A DNA stretch of 64,000 bases from Microbacterium sp. Root553. GTDB lineage: Bacteria; Actinomycetota; Actinomycetes; Actinomycetales; Microbacteriaceae. The notes under the pieces are model-generated. The model made no database searches, was not told the DNA's origin, and was given only the letters and a program-made list of their open reading frames with translations. The stretch covers positions 680,056-744,055 of the forward strand of contig NZ_LMFY01000001.1 in assembly GCF_001426995.1 (NCBI RefSeq). Direction: 5' to 3'. Positions within the stretch are counted from its first letter, which is position 1. Every line of letters starts with the position of its first letter. Shown in pieces: positions 19,351 through 27,266 of this stretch. Both the position numbers and the translations under genes were made by a program.

Positions 19351-20165
19351 GTGTGCAGACGTTCGACCCGTACGCCGCGGTGGCCGAGACCTCGCCCCGG
19401 CGCTTCCTCCACGCCCTGAACCCGATCGCGAAGGTCGCCGGCGTCGCGCCCGCGATGGTGGTGCTGATCTTCGTGCGCGACCTCGCGACGCCGACGGCGT
19501 TCCTGCTGCTCTCTCTGCTCCTGATCGCCGTCGGGGCGCGACTCACCGCACGCAGCGCCGCCCTGCTGTTCCTCGCCCTGCCAGTGGGGATGCTTGCGAT
19601 CACCCTGGGCTTCTCGCTCTGGGTGGACCCCGCTCTCGTCGCCCACACCCCCGCGGTCGCTCGGATCGGCGACTGGACGCTGTTCGAGGGCGCTCTCACG
19701 ATCGGCGCCGCCACCGCCCTGCGCCTCGGCTCGATCATCGCGCTGGCGCTGATCGGAGGACTCACCACCACGGGCCCCGGTCTCGTGCGGGCGAGCGTGC
19801 AGCAGCTGCGGGTGCCGTACCGGATCGGGTACACGGCGCTCGCCGCCTTCCGTTTCGTTCCGCGCTTCGGGCACGAGCTGTCGGTGATCCGCGCCGCACA
19901 CCGCGTGCGCGGTCATCACGGCGGCAGCGGACCGTTCGCGCGCATGGCCCGGGGGTGGGGGTACATCGTGCCGCTGCTGGCGGGAGCGATCCGGCATGCG
20001 GAGCGCGTCGCGCTGGCCATGGACTCCCGCGCCTTCGGTGCGCACCCCACCCGCACCGAGCGCCACCTCGTGCCGTTCCGCGCGCGCGACACCGTCTTCA
20101 TCGGATGCTGCCTCGCCGCATCCGCCGCGATCTTCGTGATCTTCTTCCCCTGGCAGCTTCCCTGA
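19347..20165 (+). CDS. ECF transporter T component (CbiQ/YkoC-like)
   Basis: A 272-residue membrane protein with about five or six helices. It begins near RRFLHALNPIAKVAGVAPAM, where LNPIAK matches the start of EcfT proteins, and near the end has RVALAMDSRAFGAHPTRT, the A-x-x-x-RxF coupling helix that docks on the ATPases (consensus A-x-x-RGF). It overlaps the ATPase gene by four bases and is followed 11 bases later by the siderophore-interacting protein. It holds together the ATPases and an S component in the membrane. Confidence 0.88.
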   Translation: MSVQTFDPYAAVAETSPRRFLHALNPIAKVAGVAPAMVVLIFVRDLATPTAFLLLSLLLIAVGARLTARSAALLFLALPVGMLAITLGFSLWVDPALVAHTPAVARIGDWTLFEGALTIGAATALRLGSIIALALIGGLTTTGPGLVRASVQQLRVPYRIGYTALAAFRFVPRFGHELSVIRAAHRVRGHHGGSGPFARMARGWGYIVPLLAGAIRHAERVALAMDSRAFGAHPTRTERHLVPFRARDTVFIGCCLAASAAIFVIFFPWQLP

Positions 20166-20176
20166 AAGGTATGCGC

Positions 20177-21052
20177 ATGGCGTTCAGCAAAATGGTCAAG
20201 CCCGAGTCGTCCGAGGTCATCCACCTCGAGGTGCTGCGCACCGAACGCCTCTCGCCGCACTGGATGCGGGTGACTCTCGGCGGTGGCGAGATCGAGAAGT
20301 TCCGGTCCATGGGCTTCGATCAGTGGTTCCGACTCTTCCTGCCGATCGGGGGCGAAGCCGGACTCGATCGTGTACCCGCCAAGGCGAACAGCCTGCTCGG
20401 GTACCTCAGGTTCCTGCGCATCCCCAGCGGCGAGCGCCCGGTCATGCGCAACTACAGCGTGCGCGCGTATCGGCCCGCCTCGGAGGGCGCAGGCGCCGAG
20501 ATCGATGTCGACTTCGTGCTGCACGGATCGGCCGAGGACGGCACGGCCGGACCCGCGTCGCGGTGGGCAGAGACCTGCGAGCCCGGCGAACCCGTGCTGA
20601 TCCTCGACGAGGGGATCACGTTCAACCCGCAGCGCGGAACCGCGCGCGTGGTGCTGGTGGGCGACGAGACGGCTCTCCCCGCCATCGCCTCGATCTGCGC
20701 CTCGCTGCCGGACGATGCCACGGGTACCGCCCTCATCGAGGTCCCCTCCGAGGAGGATGCCCTCACGTTCCCGCATCCGCAGGGAGTCGACATCGTCTGG
20801 CTCGTGCGTCCGCACGAGTTCGCCCCCGGCACGTTCGCCCTCGGCCGGTTGAGCGATCTGGAGCTGCCCGAGGCTCCGTTCCACGCCTACGCCGCGGGTG
20901 AGCAGTCTCTCGCCTCGGGAGCCCGCAAGCATCTCGTCGGCGAACGCGGGGTCGACAAGAACAGCGTGAGCTTCTGCGGCTACTGGAAGATCAGCGCCGG
21001 GTCCGCTGCGTCGAAGGCGGCGCGGGACGCGTCGGCGGAGCCCCGCGCATGA
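20177..21052 (+). CDS. Siderophore-interacting protein (FAD/NAD(P)H ferric-siderophore reductase family)
   Basis: A 291-residue soluble flavoprotein. Seen: an N-terminal beta-barrel with HWMRVTLGG, the flavin-binding motif MRNYSVRAYRP (R-x-Y-S-x-R), GDETALPAIASICASLP in the nucleotide half, and the family's C-terminal SVSFCGYWKISAG. Members such as ViuB, FscN and SIP reduce iron in imported siderophores so it can be released in the cytoplasm. ATG 20177 has GAAAGG seven bases ahead; ATG 20171 is too close to it. It sits between the T component and the second S component, and overlaps the latter by four bases, so an iron-linked cargo for this importer is plausible. Confidence 0.92.
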   Translation: MAFSKMVKPESSEVIHLEVLRTERLSPHWMRVTLGGGEIEKFRSMGFDQWFRLFLPIGGEAGLDRVPAKANSLLGYLRFLRIPSGERPVMRNYSVRAYRPASEGAGAEIDVDFVLHGSAEDGTAGPASRWAETCEPGEPVLILDEGITFNPQRGTARVVLVGDETALPAIASICASLPDDATGTALIEVPSEEDALTFPHPQGVDIVWLVRPHEFAPGTFALGRLSDLELPEAPFHAYAAGEQSLASGARKHLVGERGVDKNSVSFCGYWKISAGSAASKAARDASAEPRA

Positions 21053-21765
21053 GCGGGGCGGATGACGCGCGCCGGAACCCCTACGCAGATGCGTCGGCCG
21101 GCGCGGGGTCGCCGACCGCCGGTGCGGGGTCAGAAACGCACCCCGCCCCCGATGCGGGGCCAGAAACGCACGCCGAATCGCCCTCCGCGGTGCAGAATCG
21201 ACCCCGCAGCGGCGTCGGCCGCTCGCGTTTCCGTCTGCCGACCGCCATTCTGCTCACCTGCGCGGCGCTCGGAGTGGCCGGCGGCGTCCTGCTCGCACCC
21301 GCGAACTGGATCTCGACGGTGCTGTTCCTCGGCGTCCCCTTCGCCAGCGTCGCGCTGGCCGGGCTGTGGCTCCTGCCGTCGGTGATCGCCCTGCGTCTTC
21401 TGCGACGTCCCGCGGTGGGCCTGTTGGTGGGGCTCCTCGCCGGACTCGTCATCGTGCCGTTCTCCGGATACGGATTCAGCAGCGTGGCCACGAACCTCTG
21501 GTGGGCGGCGTTCACCGAACTCCCGTTCCTGTTCGTGCTCTGGCGCTACTGGGGAACCTGGTTGCACTACCTCGGCGCGGCGATCGTCGGCATCGTCTAC
21601 CCGGTCCTCGCCTGGACGTCGTTCAACCTGGGGACGTTCGACCTCGGCCTGCAGATCACGTTCTTCGCGATCACGCTCGCGAGCTGTCTCGGGGGCACGG
21701 CACTCGGCATCCTGATCGCCGACCGGCTGCGCCGCGCGGGTGTCGGCGGGCGCCTGCCGCGCTGA
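21049..21765 (+). CDS. ECF-type transporter S component, YkoE-like (second copy)
   Basis: A 238-residue protein. The first 60 residues are polar and repetitive (AGAGSPTAGAGSETHPAPDA, with GSETH and GPETH copies), followed by about six helices. ALGVAGGVLLAPANWISTVL, LLRRPAVGLLVGLLAGL and FVLWRYWGTWLHYLGAAIVG align by eye with the first copy at 16915. It is joined to the flavoprotein gene by an ATGA overlap and ends the transcript at a strong terminator. Two S-like proteins around one ATPase/T pair suggest either two substrates sharing one energiser, as in group II ECF systems, or a heteromeric S unit. The substrate is unknown. Confidence 0.72.
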   Translation: MSGADDARRNPYADASAGAGSPTAGAGSETHPAPDAGPETHAESPSAVQNRPRSGVGRSRFRLPTAILLTCAALGVAGGVLLAPANWISTVLFLGVPFASVALAGLWLLPSVIALRLLRRPAVGLLVGLLAGLVIVPFSGYGFSSVATNLWWAAFTELPFLFVLWRYWGTWLHYLGAAIVGIVYPVLAWTSFNLGTFDLGLQITFFAITLASCLGGTALGILIADRLRRAGVGGRLPR

Positions 21766-21840
21766 CCACCCCTGGCCAGCCCCTGATCGCCCGTGGCCGG
21801 GAACAGACCCGTCTCACTCGGTCAGCCGCCCGACAGACGC

Positions 21841-21876
21841 AGAAGGGCCCCGGATGCCGGCATCCGGGGCCCTTCT
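21841..21876. terminator. Bidirectional terminator, 36-base perfect palindrome
   Basis: AGAAGGGCCCCGGATGCC is followed immediately by its exact complement. It lies between the convergent ends of the ECF operon and the acyl-CoA dehydrogenase and can serve both. Confidence 0.9.
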
Positions 21877-21890
21877 TCCGTCGATCCGCG

Positions 21891-23054
21891 TCAGCGCTTG
21901 CCGGCGATCTGACGACCGACGATCTCGCGCATGATCTCGTTCGTGCCGCCGTAGATGCGGTGCACGCGGGCGTCGAGAAAGGCGCGCGCGATCGGGTACT
22001 CGGTGATGTACCCGTATCCGCCGTGCAGCTGCACACCGGTGTCGAGCACCTCCCACTCGCGCTCGGTCGCCCAGAACTTCACCTTCGCCGCCTCTTCGGC
22101 CGAGAGCTCGCCCTTCGAGTACGCCAGCAGTGCACGGTCGACGTACGCCCAGAGCGCGTCGACCGTCGTCGCCATGTCTGCGATCTTGAAGCGGGTGTTC
22201 TGGAAGTCAATGATCCGCTCGCCGAACGCCTCGCGGTCCTTCGTGTACGCGACGGTCCAGTCGAGCGCGGCCTGCGCGGCCGCCGCGCCGGCGACACCGA
22301 TCGACAGGCGCTCCAGCGGCAGGTTCATCATCAGCTGCACGAAGCCCTTGCCCTCGACACCCCCGATGAGGTTCTCGTCGGGGACGAAGACGTCGCTGAA
22401 CGAGAGCTCGGCGGTGTCGTGCCCCTGGAAGCCCATCTTGTGGAGCTTCTTGCCGTGCTCGAACCCCTCCATCCCGTCTTCGAGCAGCACCAGGCTGAAC
22501 GCATCGGGACGGTTGCCCTCACCGGTCTTCACGAACGTGACGACGAGATCGGCGGTGGCACCCGACGAGATGAAGGTCTTGGCGCCGTTGACGATGTACC
22601 CGCCGTCGGTCTTCTTCGCCGTGGTCTTGATGCCTCGCAGATCCGACCCGGCACCGGGCTCGGTCATCGCGAGTGCGCCGATCACCTCGCCGGTGGCCAT
22701 ACGCGGCAGCCACTTCTCCTTCTGCTCCTGCGTTCCCATGTGCACGAGGTACGGCACGGCGAGGTCGTCCTGGATGCCGAAGGCACCCGCGAGCGAGCCC
22801 GCTCCGGCGGCGATGACCTCTTCCATCACGATCGTGCGGAAGCGGTAGTCCTGCAGCATCCCCGCGCCGCCGAACTCCTCGGGCACGGACAGCCCGATCA
22901 GGCCGGCCTCGCCGGCGGCGAGCATGGTCGCGCGGTCGACCTCACCGTCGGAATCCCACTTCTCGATCGTCTCGTGCGTGACGTGGCGCTTGACGAAATC
23001 CTTGACGAGGTCGCGGAATGCCTCGTGATCCTCTTCGTAGATGTCGCGTTCCAT
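21891..23054 (-). CDS. Acyl-CoA dehydrogenase
   Basis: A 387-residue FAD enzyme of beta-oxidation or branched-chain acyl-CoA breakdown. Signatures: LAMTEPGAGSDLRGIKT (substrate/FAD loop), FISSGATADLVVTF, and C-terminal QLHGGYGYITEYPIARAFLDARVHRIYGGTNEIMREIVGR. The catalytic Glu is expected in the YGGTNEIM segment or in its long-chain position; I cannot decide the chain length. The true start is ATG 23054 behind a full AGGAGG site; the longer frame to 23681 overlaps the gene upstream. It ends at the shared palindromic terminator. An imperfect inverted repeat 73-95 bases upstream may be a regulator site. Confidence 0.93.
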   Translation of the reverse strand: MERDIYEEDHEAFRDLVKDFVKRHVTHETIEKWDSDGEVDRATMLAAGEAGLIGLSVPEEFGGAGMLQDYRFRTIVMEEVIAAGAGSLAGAFGIQDDLAVPYLVHMGTQEQKEKWLPRMATGEVIGALAMTEPGAGSDLRGIKTTAKKTDGGYIVNGAKTFISSGATADLVVTFVKTGEGNRPDAFSLVLLEDGMEGFEHGKKLHKMGFQGHDTAELSFSDVFVPDENLIGGVEGKGFVQLMMNLPLERLSIGVAGAAAAQAALDWTVAYTKDREAFGERIIDFQNTRFKIADMATTVDALWAYVDRALLAYSKGELSAEEAAKVKFWATEREWEVLDTGVQLHGGYGYITEYPIARAFLDARVHRIYGGTNEIMREIVGRQIAGKR

Positions 23055-23126
23055 GGCGTCCTCCTGAACGTTCGTGCGTCTTTGCTCCGGTGAGTCTATG
23101 CCGGTTCGCCGACACCACGACAGCCC

Positions 23127-23149
23127 ATTGTGAGAATGCATCCCACAAT
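23127..23149. promoter_or_regulatory. Inverted repeat upstream of acyl-CoA dehydrogenase
   Basis: ATTGTGAGA-N5-TCCCACAAT has arms ATTGTGNGA and TCNCACAAT. It resembles a dimeric repressor site and lies just upstream of the dehydrogenase; no regulator gene is adjacent. Confidence 0.4.
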
Positions 23150-23175
23150 CCGTGACACTGGGTACCGTGATTGTC

Positions 23176-23210
23176 GGATGCCGCAACGAGGTCGTCGAGA
23201 CCGGCATCCG
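23176..23210 (-). terminator. Hairpin after the carboxypeptidase gene
   Basis: CGGATGCCG (23176-23184) pairs with CGGCATCCG (23202-23210), directly downstream of the carboxypeptidase stop on the reverse strand. Confidence 0.55.
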
Positions 23211-23217
23211 CAGGCGA

Positions 23218-24153
23218 TCAGTGCAGGTAATCGGGGGCTGCGGGAAGCCCGAAGAACTCCTCGAGCGTGTGATAGCCGCCCTGGTGGTAGGCCGCGGCGA
23301 GATCCCGACCGACGTAGCGGAGGTGCCAGGGCTCCGGCTTGTATCCGGTGATCCCCGAGCCGACCTGCTCGTAGCGCACGATGAAGCCGTACTCCCAGGC
23401 GTTCGCCGCGATCCAGTCGCCCTGCGCGGTCGCACCGAACGACTCGATCGCACCGCACGACGACTCGCACGCCACGAGGTCGATCGCGAGCCCGGTCTGA
23501 TGTTCGCTGTGGCCCGCCCGTGCCGACGATGCATCGGCACCGGCCTGGCCGTCGGTGCGCACATGCGAGGCATGGGTCGCGACCTGCAGGTCGTACGACC
23601 GGTAGCCGTTGTTCGCTCCGATGCGCCCCGCCCCCTCGGAGTCGGCCGCCACGGCCATCTCGCCCACCGCGGCGGCGACATCGGCGCGAGCCTGGCCCGA
23701 ACGCGTCGTCATCTGCACCGGGATGTCGGCGAGAGGCGACGGCGCGAAATCCAGGGGGGTCAGCGGACGCGCCTTGTTGACCACGACCCACACGTGCGCC
23801 GGGTCGTCGAGCGAGATGCACGGGGCGTTCCCCGCGATCACGGCCGCCCGGAAGCCCTCCCCGCCACCGAACCCCGCGACGATCGCCGCGTCGTCGGCGA
23901 CCGAGATCGCCTCGAGAACGCTCGGCTCGGCGCACGGGTCGGCCGCGGTGGTCGCGCCGACCTGCACGGCCGGCACCTCCTGCACCACGCTCGGCTCGGG
24001 CATCCCCGGATCGTCCGACGCGGAGGTCGCGACCGGCGCCGTGGCGATCGAGAGCAGGATGCCGATGGCGGTCACCGCGAGTCCGACCGGCAGCGCAGGC
24101 CCTCGGGCCGGGGACCGGGTCGCCGCATGCTGAGGCTGCGGCAGAAGATGCAT
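23218..24153 (-). CDS. Secreted D-alanyl-D-alanine carboxypeptidase, VanY/M15 family
   Basis: A 311-residue exported protein. An N-terminal hydrophobic segment (LPVGLAVTAIGILLSIATAP) acts as signal peptide or anchor; a linker to about residue 115 follows, then the M15B zinc peptidase domain with VVVNKARPL, MTTRSGQARADVAAAVGEM, the zinc motif SEHQTGLAIDL and EPWHLRYVG. These supply the His, Asp and His zinc ligands and the catalytic Glu. Such enzymes trim D-Ala from peptidoglycan peptides. I choose ATG 24153 because the longer frame covers the divergent promoter region. No van resistance genes are nearby, so this is a housekeeping cell-wall enzyme. Confidence 0.92.
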   Translation of the reverse strand: MHLLPQPQHAATRSPARGPALPVGLAVTAIGILLSIATAPVATSASDDPGMPEPSVVQEVPAVQVGATTAADPCAEPSVLEAISVADDAAIVAGFGGGEGFRAAVIAGNAPCISLDDPAHVWVVVNKARPLTPLDFAPSPLADIPVQMTTRSGQARADVAAAVGEMAVAADSEGAGRIGANNGYRSYDLQVATHASHVRTDGQAGADASSARAGHSEHQTGLAIDLVACESSCGAIESFGATAQGDWIAANAWEYGFIVRYEQVGSGITGYKPEPWHLRYVGRDLAAAYHQGGYHTLEEFFGLPAAPDYLH

Positions 24154-24177
24154 GCCTCTATTGTCGCTTAACTCGAA

Positions 24178-24227
24178 TCGAACATATATCGCAGCCGGGT
24201 TGACGTGACAGTCGATTTTATGTTCGA
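24178..24227. promoter_or_regulatory. Inverted repeats in the AT-rich divergent promoter
   Basis: TCGAACAT (24178-24185) is the complement of ATGTTCGA (24220-24227); a second pair AGTCGA-N8-TCGACT overlaps the latter. They lie between the carboxypeptidase and radical SAM genes. The half sites resemble SOS boxes but no full LexA site is formed. Confidence 0.35.
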
Positions 24228-24235
24228 CTCTCTGC

Positions 24236-26329
24236 ATGAGGTGGCAAGGTCAGAAGGTCGGCGACGTCGACTCCGGGGCACTCCCGGGGCTCGAAGACCG
24301 GTCGAGCGTGCTGCGCACCGTGACCACGCCCGACTTCGCAGGGATGACCTTCCACGAGGTGCTGTCGAAGTCCGCGCTCAATCACGTCCCCGGCGCATCA
24401 CGCATGCCGTTCGCCTGGACGATCAACCCGTACCGGGGATGCAGCCATGCCTGCGTCTATTGCCTATCCCCCGACACCTTGATCCTCTGCGCCGATGGCC
24501 GCCAGCGGCCCCTGCGTGCCCTCGAGATCGGTGACGAGATCATCGGCACCGAGCGGCAAGGCAGCTACCGCCGCTACGTTCGCACCAAGATCCGGGCGAA
24601 GTGGGCGACGCGGAAACAGGCGCATAGGGTCACGCTTGCGGATGGGACCGAACTCGTCGCGAGCGGGGATCATCGGTTCCTCACTGAGCGCGGGTGGAAG
24701 CATGTCGCAGATGCTGATTCCGGGCAGCGTCCACATCTCACGACGAACAATCGGCTCATGGGGTTCGGAATCGGATCCGCCGGGTCGTCGATCGATGCGC
24801 TCTCGTCCGGATACCGTCGCGGCTACCTCTCGGGGATGATCCGCGGCGACGGGACGATCTTCCACGGCACCTATCCGAGCGAGTCCCGAACCCGCGAGAT
24901 ACACAGCTTCCGCCTCGCACTGATCGATGACGAAGCCCTCGAGCGAACTCGGCTATTCCTCGACGATGAAGGCGTTCCGACCAGGACCCGCCCCTTCGCG
25001 GTCGCCACCAATACGCGCAGCGATGCGGACGCGATCCACACCGCCGCCAGGCATCATGTCGAGACCGTCGAGTCGCTCGTGCAGACGCCCGACGCTCCGG
25101 ACGCCGACTGGTACGCGGGGTTCCTCGCCGGCATCTTCGACGCGGAGGGAAGTTGCTCGGGGGGCGTCCTGCGGATCTCGAACAAGGACGCAGAGATCAT
25201 CGCGCTGATCGAACGCGGCTTGCGGATTTTCGCGATTCCGCATGTCGTCGAAGATCCGCGCCCCAACGGCGTTCGTTGCGTCCGTGTCGTCGGCGGCCTC
25301 CCCAGCCGCCAGCGATTCTTCGCGATCTGCTCGCCGGCTATCACTCGCAAGCTCTCCATAGAGGGAACCGCGGTGAAGAGCGTCGCCGATCTGAGGGTCA
25401 TCGAGATCACGCCGATCCCGGGAGAGCAGGAACTGCTCGATATCACGACCGGCACAGGAGACTTCATCGCCAACGGGGTCGTCAGCCACAACTGCTTCGC
25501 TCGAGGGACGCACGAGTATCTCGACCTCGACGGCGGAGCCGACTTCGACTCGCAGATCGTGGTCAAGACCAACGTGGTCGAGGTTCTGCAGAAGGAGCTG
25601 CGCAAGGGCAGCTGGCAGCACGAGACCGTCGCACTCGGCACGAACACCGATCCGTACCAGCGCGCGGAGGGTCGGTACAAGCTGATGCCTGGCATCATCG
25701 AGACCCTCGCTGCATCGGGCACACCGATGTCGATCCTCACCAAGGGCACCTTGATCAGGCGCGACATCCCGCTGCTGGTGAAGGCTGCGCAGCGGGTTCC
25801 GGTCGACATCCAGATGTCCATCGCGATGTACGACGACGAGCTGCAGAAGGCGATCGAACCGGGCACACCGACGACGCAGGCGAGGCTCGACACGGTGCGG
25901 GCTCTGCGAGATGCCGGGTTCCGCGTCACGGTGTTCCTGATGCCGATCATGCCGCACATGACCGATTCGGTCGAAGCGCTCGACACCGCGCTGCGCCGCA
26001 TCACGGAGGCGGGTGCGAGCCGGGTGATCTACGGCGCGCTGCATCTTCGCGCGGGCGTGAAGCCGTGGTTCATGCAGTGGCTGGGCGAGTGCCGCCCGGA
26101 TCTCGTCTCGTCGTACCGCGGACTGTACCCGGGGGTCTCCGCCGAGGCACCGAAGGGCTATCGGCAGTGGCTGGCCAAACGAGTGCGCCCGCTGATCCGG
26201 ATGCACGGTCTCGACGCCGAACACGAAGACGACTATCCGGTGCGCGGCATCCGCTCGTCCGCCCCGCACGGACGCCCGGCACCCGCTGTCGCGGCGCCTG
26301 CCGCGCCCGCGCAGCCGATGCTGTTCTGA
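24236..26329 (+). CDS. Rv2578c-family radical SAM protein containing an intein
   Basis: A 697-residue precursor. The host protein (353 residues after splicing) is a radical SAM enzyme of the SplB-like Rv2578c family: SRMPFAWTINPYRGCSHACVY, then FARGTHEYLDLDGGADFDSQ, later KGTLIRRDIPLL and IMPHMTDS. An intein of 344 residues (76-419) interrupts it just before the third cysteine of the CxxxCxxC iron-sulfur motif (Cys69, Cys73, and Cys420 in the precursor). Splicing would join CSHACVY to CFARG and restore the motif; without it the enzyme cannot hold its cluster. The natural reaction of this family is unknown; it is related to DNA-photoproduct lyases. It starts at ATG 24236, divergent from the carboxypeptidase. 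Confidence 0.95.
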   Translation: MRWQGQKVGDVDSGALPGLEDRSSVLRTVTTPDFAGMTFHEVLSKSALNHVPGASRMPFAWTINPYRGCSHACVYCLSPDTLILCADGRQRPLRALEIGDEIIGTERQGSYRRYVRTKIRAKWATRKQAHRVTLADGTELVASGDHRFLTERGWKHVADADSGQRPHLTTNNRLMGFGIGSAGSSIDALSSGYRRGYLSGMIRGDGTIFHGTYPSESRTREIHSFRLALIDDEALERTRLFLDDEGVPTRTRPFAVATNTRSDADAIHTAARHHVETVESLVQTPDAPDADWYAGFLAGIFDAEGSCSGGVLRISNKDAEIIALIERGLRIFAIPHVVEDPRPNGVRCVRVVGGLPSRQRFFAICSPAITRKLSIEGTAVKSVADLRVIEITPIPGEQELLDITTGTGDFIANGVVSHNCFARGTHEYLDLDGGADFDSQIVVKTNVVEVLQKELRKGSWQHETVALGTNTDPYQRAEGRYKLMPGIIETLAASGTPMSILTKGTLIRRDIPLLVKAAQRVPVDIQMSIAMYDDELQKAIEPGTPTTQARLDTVRALRDAGFRVTVFLMPIMPHMTDSVEALDTALRRITEAGASRVIYGALHLRAGVKPWFMQWLGECRPDLVSSYRGLYPGVSAEAPKGYRQWLAKRVRPLIRMHGLDAEHEDDYPVRGIRSSAPHGRPAPAVAAPAAPAQPMLF
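24461..25492 (+). mobile_element. Intein with LAGLIDADG homing endonuclease
   Basis: Residues 76-419 of the radical SAM precursor. Block A: CLSPDTLILCADG (nucleophile Cys1). Block B: VASGDHRFLTERGW (GDHRF in place of the usual TxxH, with the block-B His). Endonuclease: two LAGLIDADG-type helices, YLSGMIRGDGTIF and FLAGIFDAEGSCS, each with an acidic catalytic residue. Block F/G: LLDITTGTGDFIANGVVSHN with the penultimate His and terminal Asn, followed by Cys+1. All residues needed for protein splicing and DNA cleavage look present, so it should be active and mobile. The codons look less GC-extreme than the flanks, in keeping with transfer. Confidence 0.95.
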
Positions 26330-26416
26330 CGTGCGCCGATGCTCGGGGGTTCCCGGGGATTCCGGGGTTCCGGCGGACTCTCCGGGCCCTCCGGGCGTGT
26401 GCGCCGAGCATCCCGC

Positions 26417-26422
26417 TAGGTT
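26417..26422 (+). promoter_or_regulatory. Leaderless promoter -10 box for the small membrane protein gene
   Basis: TAGGTT, seven bases, then ATG at 26430, with no ribosome site. Confidence 0.4.
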
Positions 26423-26429
26423 GGGCTGC

Positions 26430-26645
26430 ATGTTCCGCGGATACGTCGCCCTGCTGTTCCTCGCCGGTCTCGCCGCGACCGTCTACGGCACACTGCTGCC
26501 GCTCGGCGGCGGCTCGACGCTCGCGATGGTGGGGGCGGCCGCCCTCGGTGCCTCCTTCGTCCTGATCGGGATCGTGCTTCTCGGCGATCGAGGGAAGGCG
26601 CAGGCGCCCTCGCGCGAGGGCGCTGCCGGTCGAGCGATCGGGTGA
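26430..26645 (+). CDS. Small two-helix membrane protein of unknown function
   Basis: A 71-residue protein: helix 1 YVALLFLAGLAATVYGTLLP, a short Gly-rich turn, helix 2 AMVGAAALGASFVLIGIVLL, then a polar tail GDRGKAQAPSREGAAGRAIG. I do not recognise a family. The frame is open from 26331, but the upstream part is non-coding in character (a GGGGTTCCGG-type run), and ATG 26430 fits a leaderless start. It stands alone between the radical SAM gene and the YaeQ gene. Confidence 0.6.
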   Translation: MFRGYVALLFLAGLAATVYGTLLPLGGGSTLAMVGAAALGASFVLIGIVLLGDRGKAQAPSREGAAGRAIG

Positions 26646-26685
26646 GGTCCGGAGAGCGCGTCCAGGGCGCGTAGGCTCGGTCGTT

Positions 26686-27225
26686 ATGGCTACCGGCTCC
26701 ACGATGCACACGTTCGACGTCCAGCTGGCCGACATGGATCGTGGGGTCTACGACGACTACTCGCTGCGTGTCGCCCGGCATCCGTCAGAGACCGACGCCT
26801 ACATGCTGACGCGCGTACTGGCGTACGGACTCGAATTCACCGAGGGCATCACCTTCGGCGGCGGCATCTCGCAGACCGACGAGCCGGCCGTGCTCGTGCG
26901 CGACCTCACCGGCAGCACCACCGCATGGATCGAGGTCGGAGCGCCGGATGCCGAACGCCTGCACTACGGCTCCCGGCTCGCCGAGCGCACGGTCGTGTAC
27001 ACGCATCGCGACCCGGCGAAGGTCATGGCGCCGTGGGCCGACAAGCGCATCCACCGTTCCGAAGACCTCCGCGTCTTCAGCTTCGACCCCGGCTTCGTCG
27101 ATTCGGCCGCGCCCCTCCTCGAGCGTCGCAACACGATGACCCTCACGGTCACCGAGCAGGTGCTCTACCTCGACCTCAACGGCACGACGCTGACCACCGC
27201 GATCCACGAGCACCGACTCGGCTGA
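26686..27225 (+). CDS. YaeQ family protein
   Basis: A 179-residue protein of the YaeQ family, which adopts a PD-(D/E)XK nuclease-like fold. Seen: FDVQLADMDRGVYDDYSLRV, HPSETDAYMLTRVLAYGLEF, DEPAVLVRDLTG, TAWIEVGAPDAERLH, and VLYLDLNGTTLTT. The D-x-x-x-WIEVG region holds the nuclease-like residues. YaeQ was first reported as able to compensate for RfaH loss in E. coli, but its natural role is unclear. TAGGCT eight bases before the ATG suggests a leaderless or near-leaderless transcript. Confidence 0.92.
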   Translation: MATGSTMHTFDVQLADMDRGVYDDYSLRVARHPSETDAYMLTRVLAYGLEFTEGITFGGGISQTDEPAVLVRDLTGSTTAWIEVGAPDAERLHYGSRLAERTVVYTHRDPAKVMAPWADKRIHRSEDLRVFSFDPGFVDSAAPLLERRNTMTLTVTEQVLYLDLNGTTLTTAIHEHRLG

Positions 27226-27266
27226 CGCGGGCTCCTCCTCCCTGCGCCGGTGCCGCGCCGTGCACC

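Noticed and set aside
24170..24235. LexA/SOS box before the radical SAM gene
   Set aside because: Half sites TCGAACAT and ATGTTCGA are 34 bases apart, not in a 14-base box.
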